This document shows, one piece after another, positions 1 to 6,303 of a DNA stretch of 13,621 nt (its first letter is position 1; every line of letters begins with the position of its first letter). The notes under the pieces are model-generated. The model was not told the origin of the DNA. It worked only from the letters and a program-made list of their open reading frames with translations, and made no database searches. Source of the DNA: CAYQNU01 sp964419055 (lineage in GTDB: Bacteria > Bacteroidota > Bacteroidia > Flavobacteriales_D > Parvicellaceae); contig CAYQNU010000041.1 of assembly GCA_964419055.1 (NCBI GenBank), forward strand, positions 1 to 13,621, given 5' to 3'. Both the position numbers and the translations under genes were made by a program.

Positions 1-42
1 TTGAGCAATATCCAAGAAGTTTTTTTTAAAAAAATCTATTTC

Positions 43-57
43 ACCCAACGGGTTTTT
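43..57 (+). terminator. weak candidate terminator at the left edge
   Basis: A 4-bp GC-rich stem (ACCC, loop AAC, GGGT) runs into five T residues. It could end transcription of a plus-strand gene lying off the left edge. The stem is short and no upstream gene can be recognised in the 42 bases before it, so this is only a candidate. The rest of 1-140 is AT-rich with no recognisable gene and no clear TAnnTTTG element. Confidence 0.25.
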
Positions 58-140
58 AATAATAAGTTTATTTAGTGTTACGATGTAATTTTTTTAATAA
101 TTATAGTTATAATACTTATCCAACATATTGAATTATAGCT

Positions 141-1748
141 ATGAAATTTATTTTATTTGTTGTCTTTCTTCTTTTTTTGTTTGAAGATAAAGCACAAGAT
201 AGTCTGATCTTAATTGCTAAAGAACAAGGGAAAAAAGGGAACCATATAGCATCGATTGACTATTATAATAAAGCTTTAACATTAACGAATAAACGCATTG
301 ATAAATCTCTAATTTACTTCAAAATTGCTATAAATTACGAGCATCTTAATGACTATGAAAAAGCATTTGATTATTATGATGAATCATATAAAACGCTGAG
401 GATTAATAGAACTGTTTTTCTAGACATAGCTGATTTATTAAGAAAAGATGGGAAGTATAAAGAATCTACAAAATACTTAAAAAAGTATCTCAGAAGAGGA
501 AAAGATAAGTTAGGTGCTAATAAAATCATAGAAGCAAATAAAGAAGCTAAAAAAATGTTGGATAAACCAACCAATCATCAAATTAGTTTGTGTAAAGAAT
601 TAAGCTCTCCGTTTTTCGATTTTTCTCCATTTTATGCAAATCAGGAACAAACTTCATTAGTAATTACTTCCTCAAGAATGTATCAAGATAGTAGTGTTGG
701 AGTTGGTCTGTTTTATAACTTTTATCACAGCACAATTTCTAATGACAAATGGAATTTGCCTTTAGCTATTGATTCAATTAGTAAAAGATCAAATAATATT
801 GGGTCGATAACTATTGATTTTAATCGAAAAGTTGCTTATTATACAAAATGCAAAAACGGTAACTGTGGCATTTATTATTCCTTTTTAGAAGGTGAATTGA
901 TGGGAGAATCATTTCCTTTAATTTTTGAAGGTATTCAAAGTGAAAATGTACTTTTTGGGCACCCTTCTTATTCTAATGAATTGGATCTGTTGTTTTTTGT
1001 TTCAGATTTGAGTTATGGTTATGGAGGAAAAGATATTTGGTTCTCAAAATACAATAAAACAACAAATTCTTGGTCGAAGCCAAAAAACTTAGGCCCCGAA
1101 GTAAATACTGAAAAAGACGAGCTTTTTCCATATATAGCTCCTGATTCTTCATTGTATTTTTCGTCAAATGGACATTTAACCTTGGGAGGATTGGATATTT
1201 TTAAAGCAACTCGAAATAAATTTAAGGACTCTTGGACTGAAGTTGTCAATTTGGGATATCCATTAAATTCATCTAACGATGACTTTGGAATAATATTAAA
1301 CCTTGAATCATCCTCAGGATTTTTGTCTTCAAATAGAAAAGGAGGATTAGGTTTTGATGATATCTACGAATTCAAATGGTTGGGCTCAAATTCTACACAG
1401 ATAAACAATGATACATTGGATCAGGATAGTGAATATCTGGAAGGGTTATCCCAAGTATTAAATGGCGATGAATGTGTTAACAAACCTTTTTCGTTAAGTA
1501 ACATCAACTTGTATCCGAATCCAACAAACGGTTTAGTTAGTTTGGAATTTGAGTCAAATATACCTGAACAAATTACATTGCTAATTTTTAATAATTTAGG
1601 ACAGATAATTCTTTCTCAAGATATTTTTGTAGAGAAGGGAGTACATATCAAGCAAATCGATTTAAAGGATACTTCACCTGGGTTTTATAATGTTATACTG
1701 AATTATAATTGTACAACCTACTATAACGGTAAACTAATTAAAGAATAA
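141..1748 (+). CDS. secreted TPR / PD40 beta-propeller protein with T9SS type A sorting domain
   Basis: Residues 1-19 form a signal peptide (hydrophobic FILFVVFLLFLF, then KAQ). Residues about 20-125 are helical and TPR-like, with A-IDYYNKAL and DYEKAFDYYDESY patterns. From about 155 to 410 there are repeated PD40/WD40-like blades: FSPFY...LVITSSR, GHPSYS...LLFFVSD with GGKDIWFS, LFPYIAPDSSLYFSSNG with GGLDIF, and GFLSSNRKGGLGFDDIYEF. The last 85 residues, from SNINLYPNPTNG (YPNP at 458-461), match the T9SS type A C-terminal domain and end in GKLIKE. The protein is therefore probably exported through the outer membrane and bound to the surface or released. TPR plus PD40 is the usual front half of Bacteroidetes OmpA-family envelope proteins; here no OmpA domain follows. 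Substrate and role are unknown. It stands alone on the plus strand and converges on the next gene. Confidence 0.85.
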   Translation: MKFILFVVFLLFLFEDKAQDSLILIAKEQGKKGNHIASIDYYNKALTLTNKRIDKSLIYFKIAINYEHLNDYEKAFDYYDESYKTLRINRTVFLDIADLLRKDGKYKESTKYLKKYLRRGKDKLGANKIIEANKEAKKMLDKPTNHQISLCKELSSPFFDFSPFYANQEQTSLVITSSRMYQDSSVGVGLFYNFYHSTISNDKWNLPLAIDSISKRSNNIGSITIDFNRKVAYYTKCKNGNCGIYYSFLEGELMGESFPLIFEGIQSENVLFGHPSYSNELDLLFFVSDLSYGYGGKDIWFSKYNKTTNSWSKPKNLGPEVNTEKDELFPYIAPDSSLYFSSNGHLTLGGLDIFKATRNKFKDSWTEVVNLGYPLNSSNDDFGIILNLESSSGFLSSNRKGGLGFDDIYEFKWLGSNSTQINNDTLDQDSEYLEGLSQVLNGDECVNKPFSLSNINLYPNPTNGLVSLEFESNIPEQITLLIFNNLGQIILSQDIFVEKGVHIKQIDLKDTSPGFYNVILNYNCTTYYNGKLIKE

Positions 1749-1785
1749 GTATTTTATACAGTAGTTGGTGACCCCTTATTAATTG

Positions 1786-1834
1786 TCTAGAATCTAGCGT
1801 CTAGCATCTAAAATCTAACGTCTAGAATCTAGAA
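1786..1834. repeat. heptanucleotide tandem array, seven TCTAGNN-type units
   Basis: Seven contiguous 7-base units without gaps: TCTAGAA, TCTAGCG, TCTAGCA, TCTAAAA, TCTAACG, TCTAGAA, TCTAGAA. The array is preceded by ATTG and ends two bases before the stop codon (TGA, read on the minus strand) of the acyl-CoA dehydrogenase gene. It fills much of the gap between two convergent genes. A closely matching array with the same order of the first four units lies at 9653-9690. TCTAGA is its own reverse complement, so units at the two ends could pair in RNA. Confidence 0.9.
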
Positions 1835-1836
1835 CC

Positions 1837-2991
1837 TCAATAAAACTTCTTTCCTTCTTTAGCCATTCTTCTCAATAAAGGACTGCAACGGTATCGATCT
1901 TCTCTGTATTCATCATAAAGTTTGTCCAATCCATTTACCACGTGGGGTATTCCTATCTCATCCGCCCAAGCTAATAACCCTTTTGGATAATTCACCCCTT
2001 TGGTCATGGCCAAGTCAATAGCCTCTTTAGAAGCAATATTCAAGAATACAGCTTCAGCAGCTTCGTTAATAAGCATCAATAGAATACGATCTACAATTGT
2101 TTTTCCTATAGCTGTATCTTCAGTAGGCAGCGGTTGCACCACTCCTTCGGCATAGTTGTAATAACCTCTTCCCGATTTTCTTCCAAACCAACCTGCTTCA
2201 GAATGTCTTTTTTGCGTTAATGAAGGACGGTATCTTGAGTCAAAATAAAAGGCTGCAAAAACGGTTTCGGTAACGGTATAGTTAATGTCATTTCCAATAA
2301 AATCCATCAATGTAAATGGACCCATTTTAAATCCACCGATTGAGGTCATCGCCCAATCAATGGTAGCAAAATCCGCTATTCCTTCTTCATAAATTTTAAG
2401 TGCTTCACCATAAAACGGACGCGCTACACGATTGACAATGAAACCGGGTGTATCTTTAGTAATCACAGTGATTTTACCCCAAGAATCAATTAGTTTTTTT
2501 GAAACTTCTAACGTTGCAGCACTGGTTTGAATACACGGTATTATCTCTACGAGCGGCATTAATGTAGCCGGATTAAAAAAGTGAATTCCAATAACACGTG
2601 AGGCATCTTTGCAAGCCGAAGCGATAGAAGCCATAGATAATGAAGATGTGTTGGATGCTAAAATACATGTTGGCGAAACAATAGCCCCAAGCTGTTTGAA
2701 AACTGTTTTTTTGATGTCTAAGTTTTCAATGATAGCCTCAATAATGATGTCACACGAACTAAAATCATTGATTGTTGAAGCTAATTGGATATTGGAAACA
2801 ATAGCATCCGATTTTTCTTGGCTAATTTTTTCCTTTTCAACTAGTTTTTGCAAACTTTTTACAAGGTTTTCTTTTGATTTGAGCAACATTTCAGCATTGC
2901 TATCAAACAATACCACCTTGTGATTGGCTGTTGCCGCTACTTGAGCTATTCCAGCACCCATCGAACCTGCACCTAAAACACCTACTTTCAT
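1837..2991 (-). CDS. 3-hydroxyacyl-CoA dehydrogenase (3-hydroxybutyryl-CoA dehydrogenase type)
   Basis: Predicted to oxidise 3-hydroxyacyl-CoA to 3-oxoacyl-CoA with NAD+ in the cytoplasm, in fatty acid or aromatic acid (phenylacetate-type) beta-oxidation. The 384-residue protein opens with a Rossmann NAD motif (VGVLGAGSMGAGIAQ, residues 3-17). It has the acidic strand end LFD at 28-30, NTSSLS at 114-119, and the family signature IHFFNPATLMPLVEI at 136-150 with catalytic His137 and partner Glu149. TPGFIVNRV at 181-189 starts the first C-terminal helical domain (FKMGPFTLMDFIGND). About 100 further residues form a second, shorter C-terminal-type domain (INEAAEAV, KGVNYPKGLLAW), so it is longer than the roughly 280-residue Hbd form, as in PaaH-like enzymes. 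No hydratase domain is fused and no other beta-oxidation genes are adjacent, so the exact pathway is open. The start is at the Rossmann strand, as expected. Confidence 0.93.
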   Translation of the reverse strand: MKVGVLGAGSMGAGIAQVAATANHKVVLFDSNAEMLLKSKENLVKSLQKLVEKEKISQEKSDAIVSNIQLASTINDFSSCDIIIEAIIENLDIKKTVFKQLGAIVSPTCILASNTSSLSMASIASACKDASRVIGIHFFNPATLMPLVEIIPCIQTSAATLEVSKKLIDSWGKITVITKDTPGFIVNRVARPFYGEALKIYEEGIADFATIDWAMTSIGGFKMGPFTLMDFIGNDINYTVTETVFAAFYFDSRYRPSLTQKRHSEAGWFGRKSGRGYYNYAEGVVQPLPTEDTAIGKTIVDRILLMLINEAAEAVFLNIASKEAIDLAMTKGVNYPKGLLAWADEIGIPHVVNGLDKLYDEYREDRYRCSPLLRRMAKEGKKFY

Positions 2992-3016
2992 CTGATTTCA
3001 TTAAATTATGTAAGGT

Positions 3017-3024
3017 CAAAATTA
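3017..3024 (-). promoter_or_regulatory. candidate -7 element for the acyl-CoA dehydrogenase gene
   Basis: TAATTTTG on the minus strand fits the Bacteroidetes -7 consensus TAnnTTTG and lies 25 bases upstream of the ATG. No good TTTG -33 element is seen at the usual 19-21 base spacing. The element lies mostly inside the right-hand end, read on the minus strand, of the inverted repeat 3018-3055. Confidence 0.4.
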
Positions 3025-3055
3025 CGATTAATTCAAATTAATGAATCGTAATTTT
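3018..3055. repeat. 12-bp inverted repeat, possible operator
   Basis: Arms AAAATTACGATT (3018-3029) and AATCGTAATTTT (3044-3055) are perfect reverse complements, separated by 14 bases. The left arm covers the candidate -7 element of the acyl-CoA dehydrogenase gene. Such a placement would suit a dimeric repressor. A hairpin acting on read-through from the upstream gene is the alternative. Confidence 0.55.
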
Positions 3056-3065
3056 ATAAAAATAT

Positions 3066-3097
3066 AAAAGTCCTAACGTTTTCTGTTAGGACTTTTT
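3066..3097 (-). terminator. intrinsic terminator of the small secreted-protein gene
   Basis: Arms AAAAGTCCTAAC (3066-3077) and GTTAGGACTTTT (3085-3096) are perfectly complementary over 12 bp with a 7-base loop. It lies 28 bases past the stop of the minus-strand gene 3125-3547, and the RNA would run out through a U-rich tract. T runs on both sides make it potentially bidirectional. It separates this gene from the acyl-CoA dehydrogenase gene, which therefore needs its own promoter. Confidence 0.88.
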
Positions 3098-3124
3098 ATA
3101 AAAGTTATATTTTTAGGTAGAAGT

Positions 3125-3547
3125 CTAGTTTAACTCAAATTTTGGTGCTGGAGCTTTTACCGGAGTTTTTTTCTTAGGTTTAATTCTATCAGTAAAGAAA
3201 ATGTGAACGGTTTCATCAGCTGTGGTGATTCTTGTACGTGTCACACCGTTATAAATTACCCAAGCATTTGATTCTTTAAATTCATAGATTAATGGTTCTG
3301 ATGTACCATCTTCATAATACATATTAATTTCAATTACTTCTCCTCTTTTTACAGTAACATCTACCGTGTAACAATCTGTAGTTGATTTTGATTTTACTGT
3401 TAAGACTACATTTTTATGAACTCCATCTTCTACTGCATCCGCTCCGCGGTTGTCAAACACTTTTTTATATTGATCAAAACAAGTTTCTTGACCGATAAAA
3501 TTTCCTGAAAGAAGCGTGATAAAAACTAATGCGTACAAATTTCTCAT
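3125..3547 (-). CDS. small secreted protein of unknown function
   Basis: The 140-residue protein begins with a signal peptide (about residues 1-19, LYALVFITLLSGNFIGQ, with cleavage likely after FIG or GQ). The mature part has two cysteines (about residues 23 and 59) that could form one disulphide. A run of alternating hydrophobic residues (NVVLTVKSK, CYTVDVTVKRGEVIEINMYYEDG, AWVIYNGVTRTRI, VHIFFTD) suggests a small beta-sandwich or barrel. It ends in a Lys/Pro-rich tail (KPKKKTPVKAPAPKFELN) with no sorting domain or lipobox, so it is probably periplasmic. I do not recognise the family. It is a single-gene unit between its own candidate promoter and a strong terminator. Confidence 0.72.
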   Translation of the reverse strand: MRNLYALVFITLLSGNFIGQETCFDQYKKVFDNRGADAVEDGVHKNVVLTVKSKSTTDCYTVDVTVKRGEVIEINMYYEDGTSEPLIYEFKESNAWVIYNGVTRTRITTADETVHIFFTDRIKPKKKTPVKAPAPKFELN

Positions 3548-3569
3548 ATTGATTGTGATTTTAGTTGAA

Positions 3570-3577
3570 CAAATATA
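3570..3577 (-). promoter_or_regulatory. candidate -7 element for the small secreted-protein gene
   Basis: TATATTTG on the minus strand matches TAnnTTTG exactly and sits 22 bases upstream of the ATG, giving a short leader of about 18 bases. A -33 TTTG at standard spacing is not obvious. Confidence 0.45.
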
Positions 3578-3655
3578 GGAATATTAACTCCAATTTTGTG
3601 CCAAATTTTACAATTAATTTTCAAGAAGTTTTTAAATTGGGATTACTTTTTAATT

Positions 3656-3663
3656 TACTTTTG
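3656..3663 (+). promoter_or_regulatory. candidate -7 element for the zinc-ribbon gene
   Basis: TACTTTTG matches TAnnTTTG and lies 27 bases upstream of the ATG at 3691. A TTG at 3637-3639 is 16 bases upstream, slightly short of the usual -33 spacing. If this promoter is used, the ATG at 3565 lies outside the transcript, which supports the downstream start. Confidence 0.45.
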
Positions 3664-3690
3664 AGGTGTATAAATACAAAACGACTCATT

Positions 3691-3981
3691 ATGAAAGAGG
3701 TTAAGTGTCCCAATTGTAAAACGTGGAACGGAGACATTGATCATTGTTCGTCTTGCGGAACACCCATTTCTTCGAAACAGTTGAATTTGAATTACAAAAA
3801 GCAAATTGACGAAGAAGATAAAAAAAGGCCACCATCCAAGTTTGAATCTTTTTTGGCAAAGCAAATGAAATCGAAGAATGTATTTGTTAAATCATTTTCG
3901 TATGTTGTATATTCCATTTGGGTTGTTTATATGGCCATTTTAGGTTTTTTCTTGTATATAATTGTTGGAACTCCAGGTTAA
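3691..3981 (+). CDS. zinc-ribbon protein with a C-terminal membrane segment
   Basis: I place the start at ATG 3691, giving 96 residues. An in-frame ATG at 3565 would add 42 residues that look untranslated and would overlap both divergent candidate promoters. From 3691 the protein opens MKEVKCPNCKTWNG...HCSSCGTPIS: two CxxC pairs 11 residues apart, a classic four-cysteine zinc ribbon. A charged linker follows (KKQIDEEDKKRPPSKFESFLAKQMKSK), then one hydrophobic helix near the C-terminus (SYVVYSIWVVYMAILGFFLYIIV). This predicts a cytoplasmic zinc ribbon tethered to the inner membrane by a tail helix. No enzyme signature is visible. The stop is only 3 bases from the next start, so the two genes are almost certainly co-transcribed. 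Confidence 0.72.
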   Translation: MKEVKCPNCKTWNGDIDHCSSCGTPISSKQLNLNYKKQIDEEDKKRPPSKFESFLAKQMKSKNVFVKSFSYVVYSIWVVYMAILGFFLYIIVGTPG

Positions 3982-3984
3982 AAT

Positions 3985-4341
3985 ATGAACTTTAAAGTTG
4001 TCATAAATAGTGTATTTTGGATATTCATTTTCATCTATTTGTGGACACTAAACGCTAAGGTGACGGGTACGTTATCGAATGGTTTTTTTCGAAATTATTT
4101 AAATGATTTACTTTGTATCCCAATAGTTCTTTATCTAACAACTTGGTTGTTAAGAATCATTTACAGAAACGTTTTAATACAATTGGATAAAGCTAAGATT
4201 GTGGTTGCTGTGATTACGTTTTCTATTTGTTTTGAATGGATAGCCCCTAACTACTACACCTTTCATACAGGTGATTGGATAGATGTACTTTGTTATTCTT
4301 TTGGAGGTGTATTTTTTAAAATTCTTTCTCCACGTTTTTAG
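3985..4341 (+). CDS. small VanZ-like polytopic membrane protein
   Basis: The 118-residue protein has about four hydrophobic segments (near residues 6-22, 39-58, 70-84 and 100-114). The motif FEWIAPNYYTFHTGDWIDVLCYSFGG, near residues 83-108, resembles the conserved acidic-residue / D-x-x-D-V / GG pattern of VanZ-like small membrane proteins. Similar flavobacterial proteins are often given loose transporter names, which this sequence does not justify. It follows the zinc-ribbon gene by 3 bases, so the two may act together at the inner membrane. Its stop lies 13 bases from the stop of the convergent lipoprotein gene, leaving no room for a dedicated terminator. Function unknown. Confidence 0.65.
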   Translation: MNFKVVINSVFWIFIFIYLWTLNAKVTGTLSNGFFRNYLNDLLCIPIVLYLTTWLLRIIYRNVLIQLDKAKIVVAVITFSICFEWIAPNYYTFHTGDWIDVLCYSFGGVFFKILSPRF

Positions 4342-4354
4342 AATTGAAAAGCTA

Positions 4355-4897
4355 TTAAAGCGGTGTTGCGGCAATGTTGTTTTTAGCCAAATACAAAGCT
4401 TGTAAATCGGTCAATTCTTTGAACATCTGATCAGAAACCCCAAAATACGGTTCTGCATTTGATGTCCATAGAGAATAATCTTCATCCGTCCATTCTGATT
4501 CAATGGACAATTGAGGCGCAAAGTCGATATAAACGGTAATAATAGCTTTTTTAGAAGAAACGTATTGGAGGGTTAAATCCTTTATTTCAGTACCTAATTC
4601 TCCAGTAGGTGTAAGCTCAGAAATTCCATTGATTAATAAATCCAACTCATTTAAATAGTCGGTTGCTGTTTTTGCAATTATTTCTGGAGTGGCATCTTGA
4701 TCATCTAGTTCCTTTAATGCCGAAATTAAAACATGAGCGTCATTAACTTTTGAGGCAAGGGTATTGTGGAATTCTTGAGGACTCAAATCAGCTTTCACTT
4801 CTGTTGAATCCGTTTTCTTAGGTTCAATTTCCTTTTCTTCAGAACAAGAAGTGATTAGAAAAACGGCAATAATTGGGAATAAAAATTTTGGTGTCAT
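4355..4897 (-). CDS. lipoprotein of unknown function downstream of frr
   Basis: The 180-residue protein has a lipoprotein signal: TPKFLFPIIAVFLITSC, with the lipidated cysteine at residue 18. The residues after it are S-E-E-K-E, fitting the S-(D/E)-(D/E) type of lipoprotein export signal described in Bacteroidetes, so it may be surface-exposed. The mature part looks mainly alpha-helical and acidic, with no further cysteine. An aromatic stretch (ESEWTDEDYSLWTSNAEPYFG) precedes the last helix (FKELTDLQALYLAKNNI). I do not recognise a defined family. It begins 6 bases after the frr stop and is likely the last gene of the pyrH-frr transcript. A functional tie to translation is not implied. Confidence 0.75.
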   Translation of the reverse strand: MTPKFLFPIIAVFLITSCSEEKEIEPKKTDSTEVKADLSPQEFHNTLASKVNDAHVLISALKELDDQDATPEIIAKTATDYLNELDLLINGISELTPTGELGTEIKDLTLQYVSSKKAIITVYIDFAPQLSIESEWTDEDYSLWTSNAEPYFGVSDQMFKELTDLQALYLAKNNIAATPL

Positions 4898-4903
4898 TAA
4901 AGG

Positions 4904-5467
4904 TTATACTTTTAAAATATCGATCTCTTTTGCGGCTATTAATTCATCAACTTTAACATTATATTTGTCCGTTAATTTTTGAACTTTTTCTTCGCTGTCT
5001 TTAATGATATCTTCACTTACACCATCATTTTTCATGGTTCTTAAAAAGTCAATGGCATCTTTTCTTTTTGATCGAATGCTCACCTTGGCATGTTCACCTT
5101 CTCCTTTAGCTTTTTTAACCAAATCTTTTCTTCTTTCCTCAGTCAATACCGGAATGGCAATAATAATAATTTCTCCATTATTTTGAGGATTTAGACCTAA
5201 GTTAGCATTCATAATACCTTTGGCAATTTCATTTAACATGGCTTTTTCCCAAGGTTGAACAGTCAAGGTGCGCGCATCTAACGTAGTAACGTTTCCTACT
5301 TGGCTCAATGGGGTAGGGCTACCGTAGTAATCTACTAAAACACCTTCCAACATAGATGGAGTTGCTCTTCCAGCTCTAACTTTTGATAATTCATTATTTA
5401 AATGATCGATAGAAGCTTTCATAGAGTCTTCCGTTTCGGTCAATATCATTTGTATTTCTTCGGTCAT
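4904..5467 (-). CDS. frr: ribosome recycling factor
   Basis: Releases mRNA and tRNA from the post-termination ribosome, splitting the subunits together with EF-G. At 187 residues it is close to the usual 185. Characteristic stretches are KVRAGRATPSMLEG (residues 29-42), DYYGSPTPLSQVGNVT, the VQPWEKAMLNEIAKGI segment, NPQNNGEIIIIAIPVLTEERRKDLVK, and RSKRKDAIDFLRTMK in the long-helix domain I. It ends with the C-terminal helix of that domain (VDELIAAKEIDILKV). It follows pyrH by 45 bases, the common bacterial order, and is followed after 6 bases by a lipoprotein gene. Nothing appears truncated or altered. Confidence 0.98.
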   Translation of the reverse strand: MTEEIQMILTETEDSMKASIDHLNNELSKVRAGRATPSMLEGVLVDYYGSPTPLSQVGNVTTLDARTLTVQPWEKAMLNEIAKGIMNANLGLNPQNNGEIIIIAIPVLTEERRKDLVKKAKGEGEHAKVSIRSKRKDAIDFLRTMKNDGVSEDIIKDSEEKVQKLTDKYNVKVDELIAAKEIDILKV

Positions 5468-5512
5468 ATTTGTAAAAGTTAAGTTCGGTTTTTAAAAAAT
5501 GTTTTTTTTCGG

Positions 5513-6220
5513 TTAAACTAAAACTAAAGTTCCAACTTCTTCACCTTTCGCTACTTTTAATAAGTTGCCAGGTTTATTCATGTCAAAAACGATTAAAGGT
5601 AGATTATTTTCTTTGCAAAGGGTAAAGGCGGTCATATCCATCACGTTCAATCCTTTTTGATAAGCTTCATCAAAGGTAATATTATTATATTTGGTAGCTG
5701 AAGGATCTTTTTCAGGATCTGCTGTATAAATCCCATCAACTCGCGTCCCTTTTAAAATAACATTAGCATCAATTTCAATGGCTCTTAATGCTCCAGCTGA
5801 GTCAGTGGTAAAAAATGGGTTACCTGTTCCAGCACCAAAAATAACTATTCTGCCTTTTTCTAAATGTCGTACAGCTCTTCTTTTAATAAATGGCTCTGCT
5901 ACTTCTTTCATCGATATGGCCGATTGCAAGCGTGTTTGTACTCCAATGGATTCCAATGCTGATTGCAAGGCCATACTATTAATCATAGTGGCTAACATTC
6001 CCATATAATCTCCTTGAGTTCGATCCATTCCACCACGTTCAGCTTCAACACCTCTAAAAATGTTCCCTCCACCGATAACAATGGCTACTTGCACTCCGTT
6101 TTCAGCTACTTCTTTAATTTCTTGAGCATATTGCATAAGACGTTTGTTGTCTATACCAAATTGCTTATCTCCCATAAGGGCTTCTCCACTTAATTTTAGA
6201 AGTATTCTTTTGTATTTCAT
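5513..6220 (-). CDS. pyrH: UMP kinase
   Basis: Phosphorylates UMP to UDP with ATP in pyrimidine nucleotide synthesis. It belongs to the bacterial hexameric amino-acid-kinase family, not the eukaryotic adenylate-kinase-like type. The 235-residue protein shows the phosphate-binding KLSGEALMG (residues 9-17), the GGGNIFRG loop (50-57), DYMGMLATMINS (71-82), FGAGTGNPFFTTDSAGALRAIEI (128-150), and KGTRVDGIYTADPEKD (157-172). Length and motifs are standard. It lies just downstream of the tsf terminator and has its own candidate promoter, so pyrH-frr-lipoprotein looks like a separate unit. Upstream sequence is A/T-rich with no Shine-Dalgarno, as is usual in this group. Confidence 0.98.
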   Translation of the reverse strand: MKYKRILLKLSGEALMGDKQFGIDNKRLMQYAQEIKEVAENGVQVAIVIGGGNIFRGVEAERGGMDRTQGDYMGMLATMINSMALQSALESIGVQTRLQSAISMKEVAEPFIKRRAVRHLEKGRIVIFGAGTGNPFFTTDSAGALRAIEIDANVILKGTRVDGIYTADPEKDPSATKYNNITFDEAYQKGLNVMDMTAFTLCKENNLPLIVFDMNKPGNLLKVAKGEEVGTLVLV

Positions 6221-6240
6221 TATCGGAATTTATTATTTGA

Positions 6241-6248
6241 CAAAACTA
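6241..6248 (-). promoter_or_regulatory. candidate -7 element for pyrH
   Basis: TAGTTTTG on the minus strand matches TAnnTTTG. It lies between the tsf terminator and the pyrH ATG, with a leader of about 16 bases. No clear -33 TTTG is seen at standard spacing, since that stretch is the T-run of the terminator. Confidence 0.5.
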
Positions 6249-6261
6249 AACTTTTCAGCAA

Positions 6262-6290
6262 AAAAAAAGAGAGCCAAGCTCTCTTTTTTT
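6262..6290 (-). terminator. strong intrinsic terminator after tsf
   Basis: A GC-containing 6-bp stem GAGAGC/GCTCTC with a 3-base loop (CAA) is flanked by seven A on one side and seven T on the other, giving a 13-bp perfect stem. It begins 14 bases after the tsf stop. T runs on both strands make it look bidirectional, but only minus-strand transcription reaches it. It closes the rplM-rpsI-rpsB-tsf unit. Confidence 0.92.
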
Positions 6291-6303
6291 GAAATATAAA
6301 ATG

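Noticed and set aside
1..75. Possible C-terminus of a gene entering from the left edge (frame 1 open to TAG at 73-75)
   Set aside because: Only about 24 low-complexity codons are available, with nothing recognisable, so no coding call can be supported.
3565..3690. In-frame N-terminal extension of the zinc-ribbon gene starting at ATG 3565
   Set aside because: The 42 extra residues have no domain character, would overlap the -7 element of the divergent gene, and lie upstream of a good TAnnTTTG element at 3656. The protein reads naturally from 3691 with its first CxxC at the N-terminus.
5468..5512. Repeated ACCGAA motif and T/A runs between pyrH and frr as a promoter or terminator
   Set aside because: There is no stem with a U tract and no proper TAnnTTTG element, so the gap is more likely just an intra-operon spacer.
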